Of a DNA stretch of 64,000 nt, positions 11,579 to 21,099 are shown piece by piece. Below the pieces are notes generated by a model. The model was not told where the DNA came from. It made no database searches and was given only the letters and a program-made list of their open reading frames with translations. This DNA comes from Buxus sempervirens (taxonomy: Eukaryota > Streptophyta > Magnoliopsida > Buxales > Buxaceae). The stretch covers positions 27,398,276 through 27,462,275 of the forward strand of contig OX387193.1 in assembly GCA_947561395.2 (NCBI GenBank), given 5' to 3'. Numbering within the stretch: position 1 is the first letter of the stretch; the number at the start of each line of letters is the position of its first letter. A program made the translations under genes and the position numbers.

Positions 11579-14400
11579 CGGACCGGATCGAGGAGGGGGT
11601 CAGGTCAGGACGGCTGATAGACTACTCTACTCTGACTGGGCAGTCTGATTCCTCGGCCTCCATGGCCCAAAAGAAAGGGGCCGGATTTAAAAAGACAGGG
11701 GCCCGAAAAGAAGGGGAGGTGAACCTAGTCCAGGCTCCTCCAGCCAAGAAGCCACTGCACGTCAACATCTCTGCACCCCAACAGGCCCAGCAGGCCCAGC
11801 AGTCGTACCAGACCCCGCTGAATGTCAACTTCCCTCCCTCTGTGCCAGCTAACACAAGGAGGACTTTTTCTAAGGAGGAGCGGGATGCCTGGTTCGCAGC
11901 GAGAAAGAACCGGGTTTTCACCCCTCTACCCATATCTCTGTCCCAACTACTGCCAACCCTGCTGAAAGGGGAATACTTGACTCTGAAGGAGCCTAACCCG
12001 AATGCCACCAGGGGAAGAAATTTTGACACATCGGTCACCTGTGATTTCCACATGGGTGCACCGGGGCACTCTACTGATACCTGCTGGGTATTGAAGCATG
12101 CAGTCCAGGATTTGTTGGACCAGAAGGCCTTGGTGTTCAACACTGCTGCACCCGCCCCGTCGGGAAATGATATTGGGCAGAACCCTCTGCCGTACCACAA
12201 TGGGGCAGGCCCATCCAACTCCATCACGGCCATATCCACCACCAGAAGGGCCTTTGACCCATCACAGCTCATAGCCCCTGTGGGGACCACAGTCCAGGTC
12301 CGATTTTTCCCAGAAGAGGAAGAGGAGGAGATCAACATGGTCTCTCAAAAAAATAATAATCTTGCTGCTGAGGACATAAGTTCCTCTCTAAACCGGGTCT
12401 CTTCACTCATGGCCCAGATGAATACTGCAAGGCCCGCATTGGTCTTCAATTGCAGTCCACCCACTTATTCTCCATCCAAGCCGTCTAAGGCTCCACTGGT
12501 CATCAATCTTGACCCCACCACTGCTTCCATCACTTCTTCTGTCCCCACCAAATCCAAACTTCAACCCCTGGTTGTAAATGTGCAGCCAGCCCATACTATC
12601 CCTAAACCGGCCCATACATCCCGATCCAAACTCCAGCCACTAGTGGTTGACATCCCTAAATTAGCCTATTCAGAGGCCGCTGTACCATGGAACTACAGCG
12701 AGGGAATCACGGCTACGGTTCCAATGATCAGGAACCAGAACCAGGAGGAGGTGAACCTCATGACGAGGTCAGGGAGATGTGCAGGGGGTGAAGAGAAAGA
12801 AAAAGAGACAGAAGTGGAAAAAGAAAAAATAGAAAAAGAAAATGAAAAAAGAAAACAGAAGGGAAAAAATAAAGTGGGAGAAGACACCCCCCAGGGTGCA
12901 GAAAATGAGGCAGCCGACCTCATAAAAATAATCAAGAAAAGTGAATTCAATCTTGTGGATCAGCTGAACAAGGTCCCGGCCCAGATTTCAATACTGGGCC
13001 TTTTGCTGAATTCCGAAAAGCATAGGGATGCATTGTTAAGGGTGCTACAGAGTGCACACGTATCCCAGACAATTGATCCAGACCAGCTTGGTAAAATGGT
13101 TGGTCAAATCTTGTCACATAATGTGATAAGTTTCTCAGAGGGTGAGATCAGCCCAGGTGGGTGTTATCATGTGGACCCTTTGCACATCACTGTGCTTTGT
13201 AAGGGCTGCATGGTTGCACGGGTTTTAATCGACAACGGGTCAGCGTTAAACGTTTGCCCGTTAATCACTTTTACCAAACTGGGTCTGGACCAGTCAAGGA
13301 TCAAAAGGAATGGGCGGATAGTGAGGGCTTTTGATAGCTCCAAGACCCACTCCCTAGGGGAGATTGAACTGCCGGTCACAATTGGGCCGAATATCTTTAA
13401 CATCACATTTGAAGTGATGGATATACCCGCAGCCTTCAATCTGCTCCTAGGAAGGCCGTGGATACATTCGGCTAGGGCAATACCATCCACGCTCCACCAA
13501 AGGGTGAAATATATAAGAGAGCAAAGGGTGATAACAGTCCTAGCTGAAAACTTGGTGCCGCCCATCGTGTCACCTGATGTACCATTAATCAATGTGGACT
13601 TGACTGTCGACAAGATTGCATTCCACTCATTTCAATTTGAGGCGGTAAATTACATACCTGGGGGGTGTGAGAAAAAGAAAGAAAAGGGGACCACTGCAGA
13701 AAGAATGGTCAAGAAAGTGATGGAAAAATACCACTTTCACCCAGGGAAAGGCCTGGGGATCAATCTGCAGGGGATGGTGGAGCCAATCACGGCTAAGAAA
13801 CTGATCCCCAAGGTAGGGTTGGGCTTCAAGCCCAGAGGCTGGAGAAGAATGAAGCACGAAGAAGGGGAGAGCAGAAGCAAAGGAAAACTCCCTCATTTAA
13901 GGGAAAGCTTCCCAAAACCCTCCTACATAATCCAAATTTCTCCTCCTATGGACCAATCAAAACCTCCCTACTACAATGTCAACCCATTTCAAAAGCCTTC
14001 TGTTTCGGCCTTACAACCCTATAACCCATCTCCAATACTGGGAGCAGTGGATGGGCCTGGACCACAGCCCGAGCAGCAGGTGGACTTTTCTGAGGATGTT
14101 GGTGCATTCTTCGCCATGACTGAAGGCGAAAAGACAGGGGCAGACATGGACCTGCCGTTCATTGACTGGGCCGCAGTCAAGATTCCAGAGGAGGTCATTT
14201 CTGGATTGGGCCCCGCAGCAGAAAAGGGCAGTACCCACCCGGTGATGATGGCATCGGATGCTGGGCTTGAGGAGCAGGCTTTCCCTATTTCCCCTGCTCC
14301 CCAAAATTTTGTACTGAACAATTGGGAGGAAACTCCCCTTACTTTTGAAGCAACGTTAGTTCGGCAAACTGACGTGGCTTCCAAAAAAAAACTCCAATAG
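11566..14400 (+). CDS. gag-pro: RT1 Gag C-terminus, protease and G-patch-like domain
   Basis: Continues Gag after the single-base deletion (codons in frame from CTG at 11566) and runs open for about 944 codons to TAG 14398-14400. A zinc-knuckle-like motif C-X2-H-X5-H-X4-C (CDFHMGAPGHSTDTC) lies near 12046. A long low-complexity Pro/Lys/Glu-rich linker follows. The aspartic protease has IDNGSALNVCPL (Asp codon 13231) and LLLGRPWIHSARAIPS. Downstream (about 13710-13840) is a G-patch-like segment, HPGKGLGINLQG...GLGFKPRG, an RNA-binding motif also found beside proteases of some retroelements. The frame ends immediately after the A9 run and pol begins in the -1 frame, so this part can be made alone or as a Gag-Pol fusion. 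Confidence 0.88.
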   Translation: MVQVADRIEEGVRSGRLIDYSTLTGQSDSSASMAQKKGAGFKKTGARKEGEVNLVQAPPAKKPLHVNISAPQQAQQAQQSYQTPLNVNFPPSVPANTRRTFSKEERDAWFAARKNRVFTPLPISLSQLLPTLLKGEYLTLKEPNPNATRGRNFDTSVTCDFHMGAPGHSTDTCWVLKHAVQDLLDQKALVFNTAAPAPSGNDIGQNPLPYHNGAGPSNSITAISTTRRAFDPSQLIAPVGTTVQVRFFPEEEEEEINMVSQKNNNLAAEDISSSLNRVSSLMAQMNTARPALVFNCSPPTYSPSKPSKAPLVINLDPTTASITSSVPTKSKLQPLVVNVQPAHTIPKPAHTSRSKLQPLVVDIPKLAYSEAAVPWNYSEGITATVPMIRNQNQEEVNLMTRSGRCAGGEEKEKETEVEKEKIEKENEKRKQKGKNKVGEDTPQGAENEAADLIKIIKKSEFNLVDQLNKVPAQISILGLLLNSEKHRDALLRVLQSAHVSQTIDPDQLGKMVGQILSHNVISFSEGEISPGGCYHVDPLHITVLCKGCMVARVLIDNGSALNVCPLITFTKLGLDQSRIKRNGRIVRAFDSSKTHSLGEIELPVTIGPNIFNITFEVMDIPAAFNLLLGRPWIHSARAIPSTLHQRVKYIREQRVITVLAENLVPPIVSPDVPLINVDLTVDKIAFHSFQFEAVNYIPGGCEKKKEKGTTAERMVKKVMEKYHFHPGKGLGINLQGMVEPITAKKLIPKVGLGFKPRGWRRMKHEEGESRSKGKLPHLRESFPKPSYIIQISPPMDQSKPPYYNVNPFQKPSVSALQPYNPSPILGAVDGPGPQPEQQVDFSEDVGAFFAMTEGEKTGADMDLPFIDWAAVKIPEEVISGLGPAAEKGSTHPVMMASDAGLEEQAFPISPAPQNFVLNNWEETPLTFEATLVRQTDVASKKKLQ

Positions 14401-14450
14401 TGGAATGCCATTTCCCTGAAGGTTCTAATGGGCCTTCGTCTTCAGGGGAA
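14383..14450 (+). promoter_or_regulatory. Candidate -1 frameshift signal between protease and pol
   Basis: Nine A (14383-14391) are read AAA AAA AAA just before CTC CAA TAG. A slip of -1 enters the pol frame. A hairpin with 11-bp arms 14411-14421 and 14440-14450 and an 18-nt loop follows after a 19-nt spacer. RT2 has the same A9, stop and 11-bp stem (55226-55293), with one C-G to U-A and one U-G to U-A change that keep pairing. The spacer is longer than the usual 5-9 nt. Confidence 0.65.
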
Positions 14451-17400
14451 TTATGTTTAGAAGGCCCACAAAAAACCCAAAAAGATTTTTCTATTTTTTC
14501 TAGAAAAGTTAAATTTTTCAAAAAGGTCCAAACCACTTATGAACCATATAATCAGACCGAATTGGACCAGGTTGAATATGACTTCGACCTTGAGCTCGAC
14601 TTTGATCTCATGGGGGTCGAAGAAGAGACCGAGGTCGAAGAAGAAGACGTTCCAAAAGAAATTGAATACCAATTGGAACGTCATGAAAAGGGGGTCCAAC
14701 CTAATATTGAGGAGACCATAGCCATAAATCTTGGGACCGAAGAGGACCCAAAAATTGTGAAAATCGGGTCATGCTTGTCTGATGTGCAGAAAAATGAAAT
14801 GTCACAGTTCTTGGCAGATTACAAGGATGTGTTTGCTTGGTCGTATCGGGACATGCCGGGGTTGGACACTGACATGGTGGTGCATAAGTTGCCGATTTTA
14901 CCAGGGGTTAAGCCGATCAAGCAGAAGCTGAGAAGATTGAAGCCTGAATGGACCTTGAAGGTCAAGGACGAAGTGGTCAAACAATTCCAAGCTGGATTTT
15001 TGGCAGTCTCTACATACCCAGAGTGGCTCGCAAACATAGTGCCGGTACCAAAGAAGGACGGGAAGGTCCGAATGTGCGTGGATTATAGAGACTTGAACAG
15101 GGCAAGCCCAAAGGATGATTTTCCGCTTCCACACATCGACATTCTGGTCGATAATACTGCGGTACATAGCCTGTTTTCTTTCATGGATGGGTTCTCTGGA
15201 TATAATCAGATCAAGATGGCTAAGGAGGATCAAGAAAAAACAGCATTTATCACACCTTGGGGCACATTCCACTATACAGTCATGCCGTTTGGACTTAAGA
15301 ACGCTGGGGCAACATACCAGCGGGCCATGACTGCACTATTTCATGACATGATCCATAAGGAGATGGAGGTCTACGTGGACGATATGATTGCCAAATCATG
15401 CAAAGAGGAGGACCACTTGATCAATCTGAAGAAAGTGTTTGATCGGCTCAGGAAGTACAGTCTACGGCTTAACCCGGCTAAGTGCGTCTTTGGGGCTACA
15501 TCAGGGAAATTACTGGGGTTTATAGTGAGCCGAAGAGGAATTGAAATTGACCCGGCTAAAGCCAAGGCCATAATTGAAATGCCAGCACCCAGAACTGAGA
15601 AGGAGGTCAGGGGTTTTCTTGGAAGGATTCAATACATAAGCCGGTTCATAGCACAGCTAACTGCTATCTGTGAACCCATTTTCAAACTTCTAAGGAAAGA
15701 TAACCCGACAGTCTGGAATGAGGATTGCCAGCAGGCATTTGATACAATAAAGAGGTATTTACTGAACCCACCTGTGCTAGTGCCACCAACTCCAGGAAGA
15801 CCACTGATCCTGTACTTGTCAGTGTTGGAAACGTCGATGGGATGTGTCTTGGGACAACATGATGAGACTGGTAGAAAAGAAAGGGCAATTTACTATCTGA
15901 GTAAAAAATTCACAGAATATGAAGCTAAGTATTCATCATTGGAAAAGACTTGTTGTGCTGTAGTGTGGGCCACTCAGAGGCTAAGGCATTATTTCCTTAG
16001 TCACTCCACACTATTGATATCCCGGATGGACCCGCTGAAATATTTATTTGAGAAACCGGCACTGACTGGCAGGACGGCAAAGTGGCAACTACTACTGTCT
16101 GAGTTTGACCTCACGTACATCACTCAGAAGGCGATCAAAGGTCAAGCCATAGCTGATCACCTGGTTGCACATCCTCTGCCAGAATATCAACCCTTGAAGA
16201 CCAACTTTCCCGATGAGGCGATTCTGTACACTGAAGAGGAGGAAAATGAGAGTTCTTGGCAGATGTTCTTTGATGGGGCCGCCAATATGAATGGGAACGG
16301 AATAGGGGCAGTCTTGATCAAACCAGATGGTTCACACATCCCGATTGCAGTAAAGCTGAGATTCCAGTGCACCAATAACATAGCAGAATATGAAGCATGC
16401 ATAATTGGATTGCAAGCAGCCATGGATCACGGAGTAGAGGAACTTGACGTATACGGGGATTCGAGTCTTATCATCTTCCAAACAACTGGTGAGTGGAAAA
16501 CCAAGGATCACAAATTGATCCCCTATCACCAGTATTTGGAAGAAATAAGCACAAATTTCACTCGAATTTCCTTCAACTATATGCCAAGGGCCAAGAATCA
16601 GTTTGCGGATGCTCTAGCAACATTAGCTTCAATGGTCAGCATACCAGAAGGAGTAGACATCAGACCACTGGAAATTGAGGTCCGAGATGAACCGGCTTAC
16701 TGTCTCGTTCTAGAGGGAGCACCAGAAGAAGAAGCACCATGGTTTCAAGATATCAAGAATTTCTTGAATAATCGGAGTTTGCCAGAAAATGCCACTGCTA
16801 CTGAGAAGAGGACAATACAGAGATTGGCTGGTCAATTTCTGCTAAGTGGTGGACATGTGTACAAGAGGTCAAATAATGACATTCTGCTAAGATGTGTTGC
16901 CAAGGCTGAATCAGAAAGATTGATTGAGACCGTACATGGAGGAGTCTGTGGGCCCCATATGAGTGGGCACATGCTAGCTAAGAAGATCTTGAGGCTGGGA
17001 TACTACTGGACAACCATGGAGCATGATTGCTGTATACATGTCAGGAGGTGCCACCAATGTCAGATATATGCAGATAATAAGCATGCATCCCCAGGTGAGC
17101 TGCACAACATGACATCGCCCTGGCCCTTCTCTATGTGGGGCATAGATGTCATTGGCATGATCTCCCCTAAGGCATCGAACGGGCACAGATTCATCTTGGT
17201 GGCGATTGATTACTTCACTAAGTGGGTGGAAGCAGCATCATATGCAAATATCACAAGCAACCATGTGATCAAATTTTTGAAGCACAATATCATTTGTCGC
17301 TATGGACTGCCAAGTGCCATAGTATCAGACAACGCTTCAAATATTAAGAACAAAGACATGAAGAAAATGTGTGAGCAGTTTCAGATCACCCACCACAAGT

Positions 17401-17987
17401 CAGCTTCATATAGGCCAAAGATGAATGGGGCAGTAGAAGCAGCAAACAAGAATATAAAGAAAATCATTCAGAAGATGGTAGTAAGTTACAAAGATTGGCA
17501 TGAAATGCTACCACTTGCTCTACATGCCTACAGAACCTCGATCCGGACTTCAACTGGGGCAACCCCGTACTCCCTAGTCTATGGGATGGAAGCAGTCTTG
17601 CCCGTGGAAGTAGAGATCCCATCACTCCGAGTGCTCATGGAAGCAGAATTAGAAGAAGCCGAATGGGTCCAGTCGAGACATGATCAACTTAACCTGATAG
17701 AAGAAAAGCGGTTGAAAGCGCTTTGCCATGGACAGTTGTACCAGAAGAGAATGGCCCGGGCCTACAATAAGAAGGTGAGGCCCAGAACTTTCCAAGAAGG
17801 AAACTTAGTGCTAAAGAAAATTCTACCATTTTTGGAAGATCCTCGTGGTAAGTTCAAGCCCAATTGGGAAGGCCCATATGTCGTCAAGAAAGTCCTATCA
17901 GGGGGAGCACTCATCTTAGCAGAAATGGATGGGTCAGATTTTCCTGAGCCCATTAACTCTGATGCGGTAAAAAGGTATTTCCCTTGA
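14400..17987 (+). CDS. pol: RT1 Pol: reverse transcriptase, RNase H, archaeal-type RNase H, integrase
   Basis: The frame opens at 14400 with no nearby ATG and is open for 1195 codons. Order by approximate residue: an acidic linker; reverse transcriptase (about 190-400) with VPKKDGKVRMCVDYRDLN, MPFGLKNAGATYQRAM and catalytic YVDD at 325-328; a native RNase H fold (about 465-590), where LYLSV replaces the usual catalytic Asp of LYxDA; a second RNase H of archaeal type starting FFDGAANMNGNG (about 622), with NNIAEYEA and YGDSSL carrying its acidic residues; and integrase with zinc-finger residues HGGVCGPH and CHQC, then D916, D977 and E1013 (DD35E). It ends with GPYVVKKVL and AVKRYFP. The second RNase H is diagnostic of the Tat lineage. 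No internal stop is seen, so pol looks functional. Confidence 0.95.
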   Translation: MECHFPEGSNGPSSSGELCLEGPQKTQKDFSIFSRKVKFFKKVQTTYEPYNQTELDQVEYDFDLELDFDLMGVEEETEVEEEDVPKEIEYQLERHEKGVQPNIEETIAINLGTEEDPKIVKIGSCLSDVQKNEMSQFLADYKDVFAWSYRDMPGLDTDMVVHKLPILPGVKPIKQKLRRLKPEWTLKVKDEVVKQFQAGFLAVSTYPEWLANIVPVPKKDGKVRMCVDYRDLNRASPKDDFPLPHIDILVDNTAVHSLFSFMDGFSGYNQIKMAKEDQEKTAFITPWGTFHYTVMPFGLKNAGATYQRAMTALFHDMIHKEMEVYVDDMIAKSCKEEDHLINLKKVFDRLRKYSLRLNPAKCVFGATSGKLLGFIVSRRGIEIDPAKAKAIIEMPAPRTEKEVRGFLGRIQYISRFIAQLTAICEPIFKLLRKDNPTVWNEDCQQAFDTIKRYLLNPPVLVPPTPGRPLILYLSVLETSMGCVLGQHDETGRKERAIYYLSKKFTEYEAKYSSLEKTCCAVVWATQRLRHYFLSHSTLLISRMDPLKYLFEKPALTGRTAKWQLLLSEFDLTYITQKAIKGQAIADHLVAHPLPEYQPLKTNFPDEAILYTEEEENESSWQMFFDGAANMNGNGIGAVLIKPDGSHIPIAVKLRFQCTNNIAEYEACIIGLQAAMDHGVEELDVYGDSSLIIFQTTGEWKTKDHKLIPYHQYLEEISTNFTRISFNYMPRAKNQFADALATLASMVSIPEGVDIRPLEIEVRDEPAYCLVLEGAPEEEAPWFQDIKNFLNNRSLPENATATEKRTIQRLAGQFLLSGGHVYKRSNNDILLRCVAKAESERLIETVHGGVCGPHMSGHMLAKKILRLGYYWTTMEHDCCIHVRRCHQCQIYADNKHASPGELHNMTSPWPFSMWGIDVIGMISPKASNGHRFILVAIDYFTKWVEAASYANITSNHVIKFLKHNIICRYGLPSAIVSDNASNIKNKDMKKMCEQFQITHHKSASYRPKMNGAVEAANKNIKKIIQKMVVSYKDWHEMLPLALHAYRTSIRTSTGATPYSLVYGMEAVLPVEVEIPSLRVLMEAELEEAEWVQSRHDQLNLIEEKRLKALCHGQLYQKRMARAYNKKVRPRTFQEGNLVLKKILPFLEDPRGKFKPNWEGPYVVKKVLSGGALILAEMDGSDFPEPINSDAVKRYFP

Positions 17988-18904
17988 GTGAATATTTCTA
18001 GGAAATGATCCGAGGCCATTTTTCTTTATTTCCTTCAAAAATTTTAATCCCTAGTCTAGCCAAGTTGAGCCGGTTCGTTTCTTTGATCAACCTAAACCGG
18101 ATTTACAGTCAAATTGGGGCAAAAGTGAGGAAAGAAAAAGAAAAAGAGAGGAAAAGCAATGGAAATGGCAAATGAAAGCCAAGTGTGAAAAATGCAAAAA
18201 ATGCAATTTGGGGAAAAAGGATTAAATTTATCACGACTGTAAATCCGGTTGACCTATTTCCACACTTGAAAATTTTGGGCCTTTAATACCCTTTCTTTCA
18301 TAAACTGAGCCTAGCCTTTATTTCGTCCTATTTTTAAGCCCTCGGTGATCTTAGCTTGTTCATTCAAATATCAGAGTAAGATGGGTGATGACGGAATTCA
18401 GAAGCCGGCCCTAGTGAAAACCGTAACTGGCGCTAGGGGCAATATTGGCAAAAAGGCAAAAAGAAAAAAAATAAGAAAAATGAAAGAAAATCAGAGGTTG
18501 AGTTGATCATGGGGATCTGAGCTTCAAGCAAAGTTGGCATGAGCAGAATGGGGCAGTTTTGGCATTTGGGAATGACTCTAAAGGTCCTAAGATGGACGGT
18601 TCTGATCCCTCAGTATTTTGTGGACTACCCTTTTCATTATTTAACCTGGTTTTAATTCCCTTAATTATAGGTGATTAAGTGCATGGACCAAATTTCAAAA
18701 AATACAAAAAAATATAAAAAGGAAAAATTATACTTTGGCCAGTGATGAGAAATCAAATACTTTTCATAAAACCTTTGTTTTTACAAGCATCTGAGCATTC
18801 TGAGGCCAATAATATAAAAACTTTATTTTGAATTAAAACCTTTGTATTTCCACTATTGGAGTTCAATTTTGTACAAAGGTATGAAAAATGTGCAGGAAAT
18901 AAAG
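17988..18904. other. RT1 region between convergent pol and antisense gene 1
   Basis: No coding signal. It contains a perfect 16-bp inverted repeat, AACCGGATTTACAGTC (18095-18110) and GACTGTAAATCCGGTT (18235-18250), enclosing 124 nt. RT2 keeps both arms with a compensatory T-A to C-G change (56480-56495 and 56615-56630). Further on, CCGGCCCTAGTGAAAACCGT (about 18403) is also conserved in RT2. Pol ends on one side and the antisense gene on the other, so both transcripts should end around here. Confidence 0.65.
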
Positions 18905-20622
18905 CTAATCTCCTAGCCGCTCCTCAAGCTCCCGAATCCGAGCTGCCTGAGCTGCAATAACTCCTGAAGCCCCCTCTGCAGTGGGATCACTCAGGAAGGA
19001 AATGACCTCATCTGAAAGGGCCTGCTGGATCCTCATACTCCTAAGGCTGGCCAAAGTATCCTGGTACTTCTGCCGGATCATACGGACCTCGAAGCAACGG
19101 GCCTGCCTCTGCTCCTCCAGCTTCTCTTCCACGGCAATACGGCGTGAGGTCTGCTCATCAAGCTGCCTCTCCAGATAAGCACTCTGTATCCTGAGCTCCT
19201 GGGCCTCCCGTACCCATATCTGCTGAAGCCGCTTATGAGAAGCCCGCTCAGACTCTAGAATGTCCTCATAGATGGGAGCCAAGACTACAGGAGGATCTTC
19301 GGGTACTGGGGCCTGAGTCTGTATCTGTTCCTTGATCCAGAAGAGATAATCCTTCACATGGGTTTCCGAGAAGACAGGACCATGCATAAAGTGGACATAA
19401 GACCACTCCTTCATCAACCAGGCATTCAGCTTCATAGAAAGAGGCCCAAGACGATCCTCGTATCCATATGGGATGATAATCCCCTGGGTCGCTCGGAACT
19501 GACGAAGGACCCGCAGAGGAAGATAAAGCACTGCATGCTTTAGGCCTGCTAGGATCAGAAAGTTGCGGTCACGGAAGCTAATCACTGTCTCCGCATTGGG
19601 CTGATAAGTACCAGGCCATCTCACCTGGTCATCCTGAAGCGAGCCCAAGAAGGTGAACCAGCCCTGTTTGCCCCCTGAAATATCGGGGCACCCCCTGTTG
19701 CTCATCAACAAAGGGACTTTCAGACTCGGGAAGAAGTGTCGATTGATCTCTTCAATCTGGCTCAAATGATCAAGTAGCCAAAGCTGCAAAGGAAGAGAGA
19801 GGTGTCAGCACATGAGAGAAAAAAAAAAAAAAAAAAAAAAAAAGAGGCAAAAAGAAGGCCAAAAAGCAAGAAAAAAGAAAAAGAGAAAAAGAAAGAAAAA
19901 AAAAACTTGTTTACCTGCAGGATCTGGGCACATGCTAAGAAGCGTTTCGACTTCCTGTTGTAGCAGTCGGTCAAGGCCTGATACATCCCTGCTAAAATCA
20001 TAGGGGCCAACCTCTCCCTCTCCCGAACCTGGCATATCACGGAAATCAAGGCCAAGTCCACCTCGTCATCCTCCCGTGGGAAAAGTAATTGGTTGACCAC
20101 AATCAAGGTCAAGGCATTGAATCGGGCCTCCTTATCTTCTCCCCTCAAAAGTTTCTCAGTCAAAAAAGCCTTAGATAGGGTCAAAAGGGTGTCAGAATCC
20201 CCCAAGTCCTTCTTCCCTATGCCCAAAAAAGTAGAAGCTTCCTTCTTATAACTGGGCCTAAGAGGTGGATTCACCACCTTCTCATCAAACCTCAGGCCCA
20301 GGATGGTTTCCACCTCTTCAATGGTTGGGGACATCTCATGGGTCCCAAAACGGAACAAGTTGAGATCAGGAACCCAATGACCAATCATGGCCTCTATAAT
20401 CTCCCACTTAAAGGTAACCTTGGGAATGAGCAGGGTATGGCCTAGGTTAGTAGTACCCCATCTCCTCTCCTCATCTAGGGTCATAGAGTTAACCAACCTG
20501 GTGTAAAAGGAATCCACAGGGTTGTACCTAGTGAGATTTGGGGGTTTTGATCTAAAAGGCTGTTTTGCAGGGGAGGCAGTGTGGACAGACAATAATGAGG
20601 CAGAAGATGATCCGGATTCCAT
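18905..20622 (-). CDS. RT1 antisense gene 1: PMD-like protein, two exons
   Basis: Exon 1 is 20622-19915 (236 codons, ATG at 20622). Exon 2 is 19783-18905 (about 292 codons plus stop). The intron has GTAAAC at the donor and TTTGCAG at the acceptor and is a long A/G-rich run on the plus strand. The N-terminus is Ser-rich. Residues about 75-130 (KWEIIEAMIGHWVPDLNLF; MSPTIEEVETILGLRF) match the plant mobile domain pattern. A region with GTYQPNAETVISFRDRNFL follows, then a long charged coiled coil to the C-terminus (RIRELEERLGD). I do not know its biochemical role. Host PMD proteins are linked to TE silencing, and antisense extra genes of this kind are known in Tat elements. A TATA box and dyad array lie directly upstream on the minus strand. 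RT2 has a decayed orthologue, so it is a long-term part of the lineage. Confidence 0.82.
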
Positions 20623-20732
20623 TGGATTTGACGGGAGCAAGCTAGAACTCAAGAGGAGGAAGAAAAAGGCGGAAAAGGGGGTTTCTAAACTCAAAAACTC
20701 GTAAAAAATGCCCAAATCCCGAGACTGGTTGC

Positions 20733-20739
20733 ATTTATA
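20733..20739 (-). promoter_or_regulatory. TATA box of RT1 antisense gene 1
   Basis: TATAAAT on the minus strand, about 110 bp upstream of the ATG and about 14 bp downstream of the dyad array. RT2 has TATATAAA at the equivalent place (60941-60934). Confidence 0.65.
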
Positions 20740-20753
20740 GCATCTTTTAACAT

Positions 20754-20891
20754 ATCCGGTAACTCAGACCGGATACAAAGGCTTTGGTAATATCCGGATA
20801 AGTATACCGGATACAAGGATCTCATGAATATCCGGTATAACATACCGGATACAAAGACCAATCCATGTATCCGGTATGTCAGACCGGATAC
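20754..20891 (-). promoter_or_regulatory. Dyad array upstream of RT1 antisense gene 1
   Basis: Four dyads ATCCGG-N9-CCGGAT with left arms at 20754, 20792, 20830 and 20869 (steps 38, 38, 39). Arms are the same as in the LTR and leader arrays, with different linkers. The array abuts the minus-strand TATA box. Confidence 0.85.
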
Positions 20892-21099
20892 CGAGAAAAA
20901 ATGCAAAAAAGGAGCTAAGGATGAAAAAATCCGAATTTTTTTACCTGTTTTACCTGCTTTCAAGTCACAATTGCATAGAATGGAGAGCAAAAGATGTGCA
21001 AGACATGATAGAATGAATAAAAAGTTTTTCATATATATATCTGAAAGTTTTTGTACAGGGATGATAAAAATACATGAAAATGAAAAATATAATCCTAAT

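Noticed and set aside
14383..14460. Ogre-style intron between protease and pol
   Set aside because: No convincing GT...AG pair joins the frames. The A9 plus conserved stop plus stem fits frameshifting better, though RNA data would be needed to exclude splicing.
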